NCBI RefSeq assembly: GCF_042662625.1 | Contig: NZ_JBHSXH010000009.1 | Coordinates: 806,001-870,000 of the forward strand | Length of the DNA stretch: 64,000 nt | DNA from: Halopelagius fulvigenes | GTDB lineage: Archaea; Halobacteriota; Halobacteria; Halobacteriales; Haloferacaceae | Direction: 5' to 3' | Part shown: positions 51,439 to 60,374 of the stretch, piece by piece | Layout of the letters: every line of letters starts with the position of its first letter | How positions within the stretch are numbered: position 1 is the first letter of the stretch | The notes under the pieces: model-generated | The model's input: only the letters and a program-made list of their open reading frames with translations | Told to the model about the DNA's origin: nothing | The model's database searches: none | Program-made: the position numbers and the translations under genes

Positions 51439-52445
51439 TACGCCTCCACCTCCGTCTGGAGGTCGGCCGCCTCTGCGAGGACGGCGAGTTTCTCTCGGTG
51501 CTTGTTCACGGGTAGGTAGAACGGTTCGGTGTTCGTCGTGAGGTACGTCGTGTCGAACGTCGCCATCTGCACTTGGTCGAGGACCCACTCGACGCGTTCG
51601 CGGACCGTCTGGGGGTCTTCGACCAGCGTGTTCTGGCCGTCCACGAGGCCGAGCGAAATCGAGTCCTTCGTCCCGTACTCGTTGACGTTGTACAGCGTCT
51701 GTTCGCGGTCGGCCTCCACGAAGTCGAAGCCGATGGCGTCCACATCGGCGTCCATCAGGTGAGCGTACGTCTTCTCGTCGAACGCCTCCCAGTAGGTGTG
51801 GACGACGACGTCGGCGTCGGTGGCGTCCGCGACGGCGTCGACGGCGTCGGGGACGCGTTCGGCGATGTCCTCGTCGGGCGCGTCGGTGACCAAGGAGGGT
51901 TCCAGAAGGTAGAGCGTCTCGTGGTCGGGGAACGCCTCGACCTCGCCGCCGAGGAACTCGGCGACGGCGTCGAGGAACTCGGCCTCGTCGCCGTAGTGTT
52001 CGTCGGAGGCCAGTTCGGAAAGCGAGTACGGACCGGGGAGGACCGCCTGAAGCGGTTCGCCGTCGAGTCGGTCCGCGGTCGCCTCCAGTTCGTCCGCCAC
52101 GTCGCCGGAGAACGTCAGATCGCCGACGACGCGCGGGTCGCGGTAGAAGTTGTTGTTGTCGTAGTAGCGCACGATGCCGCCCGTCTCGACGTTCTGGTGG
52201 ACGGTGAGGGGGTGCGCGAGCATGTCGTCCCAGCGGAGTTGCCCCTCGACGATGCGGTCCAGGCCGGCGTCGAGTTGAGCGTCTACGACCTCGGCGCGGG
52301 CGTCCTCGTAGACGGCGACGATATCGTCGGATTCGTCGCCCGAGATGAGGTCGTGTTTCTGGTGGCCTTTCAGGTCCGAGAGGTCTGTCTTCGCCCAATC
52401 GGGGAGGGGATACAACCCGGGCGTCGTGGCGACGAACTCTGTCAT
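51438..52445 (-). CDS. MetE-like paralogue without zinc ligands
   Basis: This 335-residue protein is similar in fold to its downstream MetE neighbour (TPGLYPLPDW, LPGPYSLSELA, FVEADREQTLYNVNEYGTKD). However, the HxC zinc motif reads VVHTYWEAF, without Cys, and no C-terminal Cys equivalent is present. It is probably a structural or substrate-delivery partner of the catalytic protein, analogous to the N-terminal half of long MetE. It is first in the operon, with a CTAATGC repeat upstream of its TATA. Confidence 0.88.
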   Translation of the reverse strand: MTEFVATTPGLYPLPDWAKTDLSDLKGHQKHDLISGDESDDIVAVYEDARAEVVDAQLDAGLDRIVEGQLRWDDMLAHPLTVHQNVETGGIVRYYDNNNFYRDPRVVGDLTFSGDVADELEATADRLDGEPLQAVLPGPYSLSELASDEHYGDEAEFLDAVAEFLGGEVEAFPDHETLYLLEPSLVTDAPDEDIAERVPDAVDAVADATDADVVVHTYWEAFDEKTYAHLMDADVDAIGFDFVEADREQTLYNVNEYGTKDSISLGLVDGQNTLVEDPQTVRERVEWVLDQVQMATFDTTYLTTNTEPFYLPVNKHREKLAVLAEAADLQTEVEA

Positions 52446-52481
52446 CGTCTCCCCGTTGGAAATGCCGCTGCTTAATATTTG

Positions 52482-52497
52482 CTAATGCATCTAATGC
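52482..52497. promoter_or_regulatory. Two copies of CTAATGC at the metE operon promoter
   Basis: CTAATGC at 52482-52488 and 52491-52497 lie immediately upstream of the TATA-like AATATT (52474-52479) that serves the minus-strand operon. The 9-bp period and the position suggest binding of a regulator that competes with TFB/TBP. The target is the methionine synthase pair. Confidence 0.5.
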
Positions 52498-52504
52498 CTC
52501 TCGG

Positions 52505-53119
52505 TTATTTCCCCGAGAGCGCGAGGACGCTCAGCGTCTCGAAGGGGTACGACTCCCGGACGACCACGTCGTGGTCGAACCCCCGGCGTTCGGCCCTCTC
52601 GACCACCTCGTCGTACCCGGTCAGCGAACTCACCAAGAGCAGGACGACGCCGCCGGGCGCGAGTACCCGCCCCACGTCGTCCACGAACGGATCGATGAGT
52701 TCTCGGCCCGTCTCGCCGCCCGAGAGGGCCCGTTCCATCCAGTCGGACCACTTGTTGTCCGGGTCCGTCGGGAGATAGGGCGGGTTGAACGCCACGGTGT
52801 CGAACGAATCGTCGGCGAACGGATCGAGCAGGTTCGCGCGGACCACCTCGATGCCGCCGTTCCCCTCCGGGGCCGCCGCCCGCCCGCGTTCGCGCGCGCT
52901 TCGGCACGCGTGCGGGTTCACGTCGGTGGCGACGACGCTCGCTACGTCCGCCGCCTCCGTCGCCGCCTGCTCCGCGACCCACCCGGACCCAGTGCCGACC
53001 TCCAAGAACCGCCCGCGGCCGCGTTCGACGACGGCCTCCGCGAGGAGTCCGGAGTCCTCGGCGGGTTGGTAGACGTCCGTCTCCATCCCGCGTCGCTCCG
53101 CCAAGTCGTCGCCCGTCAC
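52505..53119 (-). CDS. HemK2-type protein methyltransferase
   Basis: This 204-residue SAM-dependent methyltransferase has motif I FLEVGTGSGWVAEQA and the catalytic NPPYLP motif (FNPPYLPTDPDNKW). It matches the archaeal HemK/N6AMT1 group, which methylates glutamine in release factor aRF1. The GTG at 53119 overlaps the stop of the mscS gene by 4 bp, so it is translationally coupled. It ends the eL21 operon. Confidence 0.9.
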   Translation of the reverse strand: MTGDDLAERRGMETDVYQPAEDSGLLAEAVVERGRGRFLEVGTGSGWVAEQAATEAADVASVVATDVNPHACRSARERGRAAAPEGNGGIEVVRANLLDPFADDSFDTVAFNPPYLPTDPDNKWSDWMERALSGGETGRELIDPFVDDVGRVLAPGGVVLLLVSSLTGYDEVVERAERRGFDHDVVVRESYPFETLSVLALSGK

Positions 53120-54369
53120 GACCCCTCATCTCCCTGCCTCGTCCGCGACGACGACTCGCCGTCGTCGCCTCTCCCGTCGGTCGCGGGCGTCTGCGATTGG
53201 TCGCGTCGGGCGTCCGGTCCCTCGTCGGGGGTCGGGCCCTCGCCGCCCGCGAGGACGAACCCCTCCTTCTCTTCGCGCGCCATGAGTTCCTGTTGCGGGT
53301 AGGGTATCTTGATTCCCTCGCGGTCGAACGCCTCCTTGACCGCGCCGACGATGGCCGTCTGCGTCCGCCACTTGCGGCGGGCGCTGGGTCGGTCTATCCA
53401 CGCGCGGACGCCGAGGAGCACCGCCGAGTCGCCGAACTCCTTGAGGACCACCTGCGGCGAGGGGAGCGAGAGCACGTCGTCCAGTTCGGCGACGGCCTCT
53501 TGGGCCACCTCGGCGGCGCGGTTCACGTCGGCGTCGTAGTCCACGCCGACTTCGACTTCGATGCGGAGTCTGCCCTTCCGACTCCGGTTGACGAGCGTCT
53601 CCGCGGAGATGACGTCGTTCGGGACCATCACGTACTCGCCGTCGAACGACTGGATGCGCGTGTTCACGATGGTGATGTCCGTCACGATACCCTCGTGTTC
53701 GCCGACTTCTATCCAGTCGCCTATCTCGAAGGGGCGCGAGAACATGAGGACGAACCCGGCGATGAGTGCGCCAAGCGTCTGTCTCGCGGCCATCCCGACG
53801 ACGATGCCGAGGAAGCCCGCCCCGACGAGCAACCCGCCCAAGTCGGCGTTCCAGACGCCGAGGACGACCACGGTGGTCACGAAGTACACCGTCAGTTGGG
53901 CGAGGCGGTAGATGACCTCGCGTTGGTGGTCGCTGATATTCGGTTGACTCTGCGCCACCTCGTCGGTGAGTTGGTGGACGAGGCCGGTCACCGTGTACGC
54001 ACTCACGAGGAGCAACCCCGAGAGGGCGAGTTGGACGACCACCCGCCTGCCGAACTGGTACTGTTCGTACACCTCGACGAGTTGGGCCGAGAAGCCCCAG
54101 ACGCCGACGAGGAGTAGCGCGCCGCCGACGGTGACCGCCATCGTCGCCAGCGTGACGCCGACGTGCCAGACTGTGGGGGGTACCCGCGACGGCACCCGGT
54201 CGTGGAACGTGTTCGTCCGCCCCAGTACGAACGTGACGACGGCGACGACGGCGACGGTCACGGCGACTCTCGCCGTCAGCGAGGGGATGAACATCCGCGG
54301 TACGGCGAGGGGGAGGCCGCTCTCCGCGAACGCCACCGTCGCCGCCGTCGTGGATGTGTGCGTCTGCAT
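53116..54369 (-). CDS. mscS: Small-conductance mechanosensitive channel (MscS family)
   Basis: This 417-residue protein has about five membrane helices, with the MscS pore-lining helix LGGLLVGAGFLGIVVGMAARQTLGALIAG. The cytoplasmic beta domain follows (PFEIGDWIEVGEHEGIVTDITIVNTRIQSFDGEYVMVPND is the family hallmark). A charged C-terminal tail closes the protein. It would release solutes on hypo-osmotic shock. It sits inside an information-processing operon. Confidence 0.94.
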   Translation of the reverse strand: MQTHTSTTAATVAFAESGLPLAVPRMFIPSLTARVAVTVAVVAVVTFVLGRTNTFHDRVPSRVPPTVWHVGVTLATMAVTVGGALLLVGVWGFSAQLVEVYEQYQFGRRVVVQLALSGLLLVSAYTVTGLVHQLTDEVAQSQPNISDHQREVIYRLAQLTVYFVTTVVVLGVWNADLGGLLVGAGFLGIVVGMAARQTLGALIAGFVLMFSRPFEIGDWIEVGEHEGIVTDITIVNTRIQSFDGEYVMVPNDVISAETLVNRSRKGRLRIEVEVGVDYDADVNRAAEVAQEAVAELDDVLSLPSPQVVLKEFGDSAVLLGVRAWIDRPSARRKWRTQTAIVGAVKEAFDREGIKIPYPQQELMAREEKEGFVLAGGEGPTPDEGPDARRDQSQTPATDGRGDDGESSSRTRQGDEGS

Positions 54370-54390
54370 CGGGGGAGATGAGCGTGTTCG

Positions 54391-55254
54391 CTACCGGCCG
54401 TGTTCGTCCGCGAGCGTCGCCAAGGCGGCGAAATCTCCGGGAGCCATGTTTCCGGCGCGCTTCCGAAGCACGTCCTCGTCGGCCGCCTCGACGACCGCCT
54501 CGGGGTCCGAGAGGCCGGAGATGTGCGCCGTGTTGCGGATGCCGTTCCGGATGGTCTTGCGCCGTTGGGTGAAAAGCGCCTTCACGAAGTCGAGGAAGAA
54601 CGCCTCGTCCTCGACTTCGTAGTCTGGCTCCCGCGGCGTCACGCGGACGACGGCGCTCTGCACCGCCGGTTTCGGGGAGAACGCCTTACGCGGGACGGTT
54701 TCGACCACCTCCACGTCGCCGTAGTGCTGTGCGCTCACCGAGAGGCGGCCGTAGTCGTCGGTGCCCGCGTCGGCGGCCATCCGTTCGGCGAACTCCTTTT
54801 GGAACATCAACACGAGCGGTCGGCCCCGCGGGAGCAGTCGGAACGCTATCTCCGAGGAGATGCCGTACGGGAGGTTCGAGACGCAGGCGGTGAACTCCGG
54901 CAGTTCGACCGAGAGGGCGTCGCCCTCCAGCACGGTCAGCCGACCGCTCTCTACGTCGTCCTCGAACTCCTCGCGCAGGAACGCCGCCAGCCGACGGTCG
55001 CGTTCGACGACCGTCACCCGGTCTGCGACGCGGAGCAACCGGTCCGTGAGCGCTCCGGTCCCGCCGCCGACTTCGAGCACGTGCGACGTGTCGGCGTCGT
55101 CCGGGAGGTAGCCGGGGACCCGGTCGAGAACTCGGTCGTCGACCAGAAAGTGTTGGTCCTGCTCCGGGTCGCCCCGGACGCCCGCCCGACGGACGAGCTC
55201 GTCTGGGTCGCGCGGGGGGACGCCCGTCTCGGCGTCCGACTGCTGCTCTGTCAT
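54391..55254 (-). CDS. rsmA: rRNA small-subunit dimethyltransferase RsmA/KsgA
   Basis: This 287-residue methyltransferase dimethylates two adjacent adenosines near the 3' end of 16S rRNA. SAM motif I is VLEVGGGTGALTDRLL, and the catalytic motif is SNLPYGISSEIAF. The N-terminal DQHFLVDDRVLDRV and the helical C-terminal domain are typical. The gene lies in the conserved eL21-Rpb4-DUF655-KsgA order. Confidence 0.96.
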   Translation of the reverse strand: MTEQQSDAETGVPPRDPDELVRRAGVRGDPEQDQHFLVDDRVLDRVPGYLPDDADTSHVLEVGGGTGALTDRLLRVADRVTVVERDRRLAAFLREEFEDDVESGRLTVLEGDALSVELPEFTACVSNLPYGISSEIAFRLLPRGRPLVLMFQKEFAERMAADAGTDDYGRLSVSAQHYGDVEVVETVPRKAFSPKPAVQSAVVRVTPREPDYEVEDEAFFLDFVKALFTQRRKTIRNGIRNTAHISGLSDPEAVVEAADEDVLRKRAGNMAPGDFAALATLADEHGR

Positions 55255-55336
55255 CGTTCGCCGTTTCGTCCGCGCGGGTGTAAACGTCTCGGGTCGCCGC
55301 GTAACGACGACTCGACGCCGGAGAAACAGCTCGGGG

Positions 55337-55987
55337 CTACTCGTTTCGACCGACGAACGTCTTGTACTTCAGGTCGTCGTCGCGCAGTTCCTCCATGATT
55401 CGCTCGACCAGCACGTCTTTCGGGTGGTGGAGTCCGGAGACGCGTTCCTCCAAGTCCTCGAAGCTCTCGAACGGCCCGCGCTTCCGTTCGTCGAGGATGT
55501 TGTTTCGGAGCTTCTTCCCGATTCCGGGGAGCAGGTTCAGCTGGTGGAGCCTGAGGGTTATCGGTTGGGCGTCGTTGTAGAAGTCGACGAACCGGCGTTC
55601 GTCGTCCTCGACAACCTCCTCGACCACGTACTCCAGTTCGGCGTTGGCGGTGTTCGAGAGGTCGTCGTACTCGATTTCGTACAGTTCCTCCACCGCGTCG
55701 CGTTCGCCCGGCGGGCCGACGGCGACCCGGTCCCCGATACCGAGGCCGGCCTCCTCGTCGAGGCGGAGTTCGAACAGACGGAAGTTGTCGATGCCGAGGG
55801 CGTACGCTAAGGGGGATTCGTCGTAACTGCGACTGTCCGCCTTACCGTGAGCGAGGTAGTCCAAGATGACCGCGTAGCGGACGTCGGAATCGCCTGTCGC
55901 CTCCGTGTCGGCGTCACGAGACGAGGCCTCGTGGCCCGACGAGCCGTGCTCGCCGGCGTCGGCGTCTCCGCTGTCAGGGGGCGTCAT
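55337..55987 (-). CDS. DUF655 RNA-binding-like protein
   Basis: This 216-residue protein has an acidic N-terminal extension, then the DUF655 core: YAVILDYLAHGKAD, and the helix-hairpin-helix region LHQLNLLPGIGKKLRNNILDERKRG with FEDLEERVSGLHHPKDVL. It is presumed to bind nucleic acid. It lies between Rpb4 and KsgA, as in nearly all archaea. Confidence 0.94.
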   Translation of the reverse strand: MTPPDSGDADAGEHGSSGHEASSRDADTEATGDSDVRYAVILDYLAHGKADSRSYDESPLAYALGIDNFRLFELRLDEEAGLGIGDRVAVGPPGERDAVEELYEIEYDDLSNTANAELEYVVEEVVEDDERRFVDFYNDAQPITLRLHQLNLLPGIGKKLRNNILDERKRGPFESFEDLEERVSGLHHPKDVLVERIMEELRDDDLKYKTFVGRNE

Positions 55988-56029
55988 GTCAATAGATACG
56001 CCGACGGCGTATTTAAAAAGTTGGCCGTC

Positions 56030-56386
56030 TCAGGCGTACTTCGCTACCACGTTCAGAATCTCGTCGAGTTCGTCGCCGCTCAGGGCGTACCGCTGCTGCG
56101 CGTACAGCGAACGAAGTTCGTCTCGACTCTGCGGCAGCAAGTCGGCGATTTTGAACGCCGTCTGTTCGTCCACCTTCTCCAGTTCGAGGAGCTCCTCGAC
56201 GAGTTCGCGCGACTCCTCGGGGTCGAGGACGGCGAATCGGTTGACGTGTTCGATGGCGCGTGCGAGTTCGTAGCGGATGTCGCGCTCTTCGTCCGCGGCG
56301 CGTTCGGCCTCGACATCCTGGAGGAGCGACTTGACCTCGGAGACGGTGAGGTACTCCTCGTCTACCTTCTGTTTGAAGATGGTCAT
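56030..56386 (-). CDS. rpoF: DNA-directed RNA polymerase subunit Rpb4 (RpoF)
   Basis: This 118-residue protein is archaeal Rpb4, which with Rpb7 forms the polymerase stalk. The N-terminal MTIFKQKVDEEYLTVSEVKSLL and the C-terminal HRDC-like fold (ALSGDELDEILNVVAKY) are characteristic. It is 11 bp from eL21 and 42 bp from DUF655. Confidence 0.95.
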   Translation of the reverse strand: MTIFKQKVDEEYLTVSEVKSLLQDVEAERAADEERDIRYELARAIEHVNRFAVLDPEESRELVEELLELEKVDEQTAFKIADLLPQSRDELRSLYAQQRYALSGDELDEILNVVAKYA

Positions 56387-56397
56387 CGGCGTGGGGT

Positions 56398-56688
56398 TTA
56401 CTGCTGCGCGCGGAGGTGGGCGGCCTTGGCGATGATCGTCTTGTCCTTCCCACCGTCGTTGATCTGGATCTTGAACGCGCGGCCCTGCTTACCGATGACT
56501 TCGCCCGTGTGCCCGTTGAAGCGCGGGTGGAAGCGCCCGCCTCGGACGCTCGGGTCGATCTTGAGGTGGACCTTCTCGCCCTCCTCGAACTCCTGAATCG
56601 CACGCTGCGGCGGGGAGGTGCCGCGCTCGCGCGCCTTGTTCGAAAGCTTTCCTCGCGTGCCCTTGAGCGGACCGTTGGAACTCGGCAT
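56398..56688 (-). CDS. rpl21e: 50S ribosomal protein L21e (eL21)
   Basis: This 96-residue protein starts MPSSNGPLKGTRGKLSNKAR and has the eL21 core HLKIDPSVRGGRFHPRFNGHTG and GKQGRAFKIQINDGGK. The start at 56688 matches the family. A TATA-like CCTTTTATAAC lies at about 56716-56727 on this strand. It is the first gene of the eL21-rpoF operon. Confidence 0.96.
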   Translation of the reverse strand: MPSSNGPLKGTRGKLSNKARERGTSPPQRAIQEFEEGEKVHLKIDPSVRGGRFHPRFNGHTGEVIGKQGRAFKIQINDGGKDKTIIAKAAHLRAQQ

Positions 56689-56836
56689 AGTCGTGAAGAC
56701 GAATACAGGGGTCGAAGTTATAAAAGGCACGTTCCCGTCCGGAGCGTGCGTCGAACCCACGTGGACGCGCCCGCGACGGGCGGCGTTCTCCGACCGGACG
56801 GGAAGGAATTTGGGTGCCGTCCACCGAAGGGAAGGT

Positions 56837-58000
56837 ATGACCGACGAAAGCGAGGAGCGAATCGAGACGCGCGCCATCCACGCCGGCCAGGACCCCGACG
56901 AGGAGACGGGTGCGCTCATGACGCCCATCTTCGCCAACTCGACGTACGTGCAGGACGGTCCCGGCGACCACCGCGGGTACGAGTACTCCCGGACGGGCAA
57001 CCCGACGCGGACCGACCTCGAAGCGAACATCGCGTCGCTCGAAGGCGGGTCCCACGGCCGGGCGTTCTCCTCGGGGATGGGCTCTATCAACACGGTGTTG
57101 AACCTGCTGGAGGCGGGTGACCACGTCGTCACCGGCGACGACGTGTACGGCGGGACGCACCGCATCTTCACGCAGGTGTACGAGGACTACGACTTGGAGT
57201 TCGACTTCGTGGACACCACCGACCACGACGCCGTCGAGGAGGCGATGCGCGAGGAGACGGAACTGCTGTGGGTGGAGACGCCGACGAACCCGCTCATGCG
57301 CGTCAACGACATCGAGGCCCTCGCGGACGTCGCCCACGAGTACGACGCCCTCTGCGCGGTGGACAACACGTTCGCGACGCCGTACCTCCAGCGACCGCTG
57401 GAACTCGGCGCGGACATCGTCTCGCACTCGCTGACGAAGTACCTCGGCGGCCACTCCGACGTGGTGGGCGGCGCACTCGTCACGAACGACGAGGAGTTGG
57501 ACGAACGACTCGGCTTCTATCAGAACTCCGTCGGCGCGACGCCCTCGCCGTTCGACTGCTTCCTCGTCCTCCGCGGGACGAAGACGCTCCCCGTGCGGAT
57601 GGACCGCCACTGCGACAACGCCCGCGAACTGGCGCGGTGGTTGGAGGACCACGACGCCGTGGACAGGGTGTACTACCCCGGACTGGAGTCGCACCCCCAA
57701 CACGATGTCGCGAAGAAGCAGATGGACGACTTCGGCGGCATGCTCTCTTTCGAACTCGACGGAACGCTCGAACAGGCCTCCACGCTCGTCTCCGAGACGG
57801 AGGTGTTCACGCTCGCGGAGAGTCTCGGCGGCGTCGAGAGCCTCATCGAGCAACCCGCGGCGATGACGCACGCGGCGATTCCCCGCGAGGAACGCGTCGC
57901 CGCCGGACTCTCGGACGGACTCGTCCGCGTCAGCGTCGGCGTCGAACACGTCGACGACCTGAAGGCCGACCTCGAACGGGCGTTCGACGCGGCGCTGTAA
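56837..58000 (+). CDS. Cystathionine gamma-synthase/lyase-type PLP enzyme
   Basis: This 387-residue enzyme belongs to the trans-sulfuration family. The PLP lysine is in SHSLTKYLGGHSDV. Other motifs are YEYSRTGNPTR, SSGMGSINTVL, DVYGGTHRIF, VETPTNPLMRV and LGGVESLIEQPAAMTHA. The sequence does not separate gamma-synthase from gamma-lyase or O-acetylhomoserine sulfhydrylase. The ATG at 56837 fits the family N-terminus. Confidence 0.93.
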   Translation: MTDESEERIETRAIHAGQDPDEETGALMTPIFANSTYVQDGPGDHRGYEYSRTGNPTRTDLEANIASLEGGSHGRAFSSGMGSINTVLNLLEAGDHVVTGDDVYGGTHRIFTQVYEDYDLEFDFVDTTDHDAVEEAMREETELLWVETPTNPLMRVNDIEALADVAHEYDALCAVDNTFATPYLQRPLELGADIVSHSLTKYLGGHSDVVGGALVTNDEELDERLGFYQNSVGATPSPFDCFLVLRGTKTLPVRMDRHCDNARELARWLEDHDAVDRVYYPGLESHPQHDVAKKQMDDFGGMLSFELDGTLEQASTLVSETEVFTLAESLGGVESLIEQPAAMTHAAIPREERVAAGLSDGLVRVSVGVEHVDDLKADLERAFDAAL

Positions 58001-58090
58001 CCCAACGCGGACGCTCCCGGTGCGCGGCAGACACCTAAGCGTTCGAGAAACACGAAAAAAGATATTCTTTCGGAGCACGTACGTCTGCGC

Positions 58091-58390
58091 ATGGCGCAAG
58101 AGTACGCGACGGGCAGCGAAGCGCTTCCGAAAGAGAGCGAGACGGCGCACGCCGACGTGGACGTTCCGCACGGGGAGTCGCAGTCGGACGCGACTCACCC
58201 CGACACGACCCACATCGCCGAGCAGTTCGGCGCGGGTGCCTCCGTCGCGGTACTGGTCGGCGCTCTCGCCGGCGTCGGGGCGATGGCCGCACTCGGCACG
58301 TCCGCGGGGGCGGCGCTCGTCATCGCGTCGGGCGTCGGACTGATACTCGCTCCGCTGGTGGGTATCGCGGCGTCGGAACGCGGAGAATAG
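58091..58390 (+). CDS. Small Ala/Gly-rich membrane protein
   Basis: This 99-residue protein has an acidic, His-rich first half (ETAHADVDVPHGES) and two hydrophobic segments (ASVAVLVGALAGVGAMAALG and AALVIASGVGLILAPLVGIA). A TATA-like AAAAAAGATATTCTTTC lies about 30 bp before the ATG. I recognise no family. Confidence 0.75.
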   Translation: MAQEYATGSEALPKESETAHADVDVPHGESQSDATHPDTTHIAEQFGAGASVAVLVGALAGVGAMAALGTSAGAALVIASGVGLILAPLVGIAASERGE

Positions 58391-58417
58391 GTCGGCGCGC
58401 GAACGCCGTCCGCGCCC

Positions 58418-58684
58418 TCAGATACGGCCGACGTTCTCGACGGAGACGCTCTCGACGTCGTCGACGCCGTTGAACGCCTCTTCGACGGCTTCCGTGCCGC
58501 CCGCGTCGTCCGGGACGATGACCGTCGGGAGAAGCGCGATGAGGCCGAACGCGACGTTGTCGCGCTCGAATCCGTTTATCTTCGCGCCCTCGGGGAGGGA
58601 CTCCTCCAGACGCTCTTGGAGTTCGTCGAGGTCGATCTCCGGGCTACTCGGCATGACCTTGAGTTTCGCAGCGACCTTTCCCAT
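58418..58684 (-). CDS. Translation elongation factor aEF-1beta
   Basis: This 88-residue protein is the exchange factor for aEF-1alpha. MGKVAAKLKVMPSSPEIDLDEL and NGFERDNVAFGLIALLPTVIVPDD are diagnostic, and the length matches archaeal members. It is co-transcribed with the upstream zinc-finger protein, 4 bp away. Confidence 0.95.
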   Translation of the reverse strand: MGKVAAKLKVMPSSPEIDLDELQERLEESLPEGAKINGFERDNVAFGLIALLPTVIVPDDAGGTEAVEEAFNGVDDVESVSVENVGRI

Positions 58685-58688
58685 CGTT

Positions 58689-58868
58689 CTAGGGTCCCAT
58701 GAAGCCGCAGTCGGGACATTCGTAGAGGTTACTCTGCTTGCGGCACTTGGAACAACGCGAAATTTCGTGGCCGCACTCCGGGCAGTCGAACGTCGCGGCG
58801 GACATGCCGGAGATGTTGATGCCACAGGACACGCACTGGTGGGCGTGTCGCTGTTCGGACTCGCTCAT
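58689..58868 (-). CDS. Double zinc-finger small protein (HVO_2753-like)
   Basis: The 59-residue protein contains four zinc-binding pairs: CVSCG, CPECG, CSKCR and CPDCG. This matches the Haloferax volcanii small zinc protein HVO_2753, reported to affect swarming and biofilm formation, which is also adjacent to aEF-1beta. The start at 58868 follows a strong TATA region shared with rpl11. Confidence 0.95.
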   Translation of the reverse strand: MSESEQRHAHQCVSCGINISGMSAATFDCPECGHEISRCSKCRKQSNLYECPDCGFMGP

Positions 58869-58885
58869 GTAGTCGATAAAGCCGT

Positions 58886-58910
58886 CCGCGACTTTTAACG
58901 GTTGTCTTTC
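58886..58910 (-). promoter_or_regulatory. Promoter of the zinc-finger/aEF-1beta operon
   Basis: The minus strand carries a BRE-like GAAAGACAACC and TATA-like GTTAAAAG just before the zinc-finger gene. The same 25 bp, with one mismatch, lies upstream of rpl11 at 63235-63259. Confidence 0.65.
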
Positions 58911-58914
58911 CGGG

Positions 58915-60219
58915 TCACCCGACGAGGACGGGGCCGACGAGGACGCCCATCAGGTGGACGCGCCGCGCGCCGAATCGCGGCGGCAGGAGGCCGATGACGG
59001 CGGCGACGGCGAACGCGCACGCGCCGACGACCCCGGCGAACAGAAACGACAGCGACCACAGGAGCGCGAGCACCGAGAGCGAGAGCCGCCGGTGGGAGAA
59101 CGACCGGGCGGCGCGGAGGTACCGGTCCCCGACGAGGGGGACGAGAACCGCGCCCGCGCCGCCCGCGAGGACGACGACGGCCAACAGGCCGGTCAGACCG
59201 AGGGGCACGCCGCCGGGCGCGGCGGACGCGAGGGCGACGGTGACGCCGCTTCGGGGCGCGCCGACGACGGCGAGCGATCCGAGCGCGAAGACGGCCGTCG
59301 CGGTGTTCGCTCCGCTGGTCGCGACGAGGTACGCCCGGTCCGTCGCCCCCTCGGCGTTCGGCGTCGCGCCGCCGCTTCCGCCGAGTGCCAACACCGCGGC
59401 GACGCCCGCGGAGACGCCCGGCAGGTAGCCGACGAGGACGCCGCCGCCGACGCCGGAGAGCGCCGAGCGGACGACGATACCCGGCGAGAGGCCCACCCGC
59501 CCCTCCGCCTGCGGGGGAATCGGCCCGGACGCGTCCACCGAATCGAGGACGACCGGCGCGCCGAACAGCCCGGCGAAGAGCGGCGCGAGCATCGACGCCG
59601 CGTCCGCGGCGGCCAACGGGCCGCCGGGCGGGAGGTCCAGCGTCAGAAACCCGAGTGCGGCCGCGAGGAGGAAACAGCCGACGCCGGCGACGCGCGCCCG
59701 GCGGGTCGGTTCGGCCCACACGAGGAGACAGACGACGGCCGCCAGAAGCAGGGGGAGCCACGTCCGGAGCAGGTGGGACCACTCCGAGACGAGGTGCGAG
59801 AGGGGGACGGAGAGCGGAACGGCGACGAGGAGGGCGGCGACGCTCCCCAGCGCCGACAGTCGGAGCGCCTCCGTCCCGCACCCCGCGAGGACGAGCCTGT
59901 GTCCCGGAAGCGACGCCGGGGCCGTCGCGGCGTCGGGGACGCCGAGGACGAGTCCCGGCACCACGTCGAGGAACGTGTGGACGATCCCGGCGGCGAGGAT
60001 CGCGGCGGCGACGGCCGCCGGCGGCCCCGGGAGCGACGGCGCGGCGGCGGCAAGAGCGAGGGCGAACGCGTTGGCGTGCAGGCCGGGGACGAGTCCGCTC
60101 ACGGAGCCGAGGGCGACGCCGCAGAGGGCGAACGCGAGCGTCGTCGCCGCGGGCGCGACGGAGACGGCGGCCGCTGGGGCGAGTGCAGTCGTCGCCGGTT
60201 CGAACGTCGACGCGGGCAT
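58915..60219 (-). CDS. TctA-like tripartite tricarboxylate transporter-type membrane protein
   Basis: This 434-residue protein has about ten membrane helices and repeats typical of DUF112/TctA: GSVSGLVPGLHANAFALALA near the start and GGVLVGYLPGVSAGVAAVLAL in the second half, each with a GxxPG core. No TctB/TctC genes are adjacent, so it may be a stand-alone archaeal TctA homologue. The substrate is unknown. Confidence 0.82.
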   Translation of the reverse strand: MPASTFEPATTALAPAAAVSVAPAATTLAFALCGVALGSVSGLVPGLHANAFALALAAAAPSLPGPPAAVAAAILAAGIVHTFLDVVPGLVLGVPDAATAPASLPGHRLVLAGCGTEALRLSALGSVAALLVAVPLSVPLSHLVSEWSHLLRTWLPLLLAAVVCLLVWAEPTRRARVAGVGCFLLAAALGFLTLDLPPGGPLAAADAASMLAPLFAGLFGAPVVLDSVDASGPIPPQAEGRVGLSPGIVVRSALSGVGGGVLVGYLPGVSAGVAAVLALGGSGGATPNAEGATDRAYLVATSGANTATAVFALGSLAVVGAPRSGVTVALASAAPGGVPLGLTGLLAVVVLAGGAGAVLVPLVGDRYLRAARSFSHRRLSLSVLALLWSLSFLFAGVVGACAFAVAAVIGLLPPRFGARRVHLMGVLVGPVLVG

Positions 60220-60374
60220 CGCGGCGGAGTGGCCGCCTCACCCTACTTGAACGTTCGCTCGATTAGGTGCCGTCGGTTCGGAGTACGGTGGCCGTCGCTG
60301 GTCGGGCGGTATCGAAAGAAATGCGGATTCCGAGACGATACGAGGCGTCGGTGAGACGCCCGAGGTTCCGGGAG

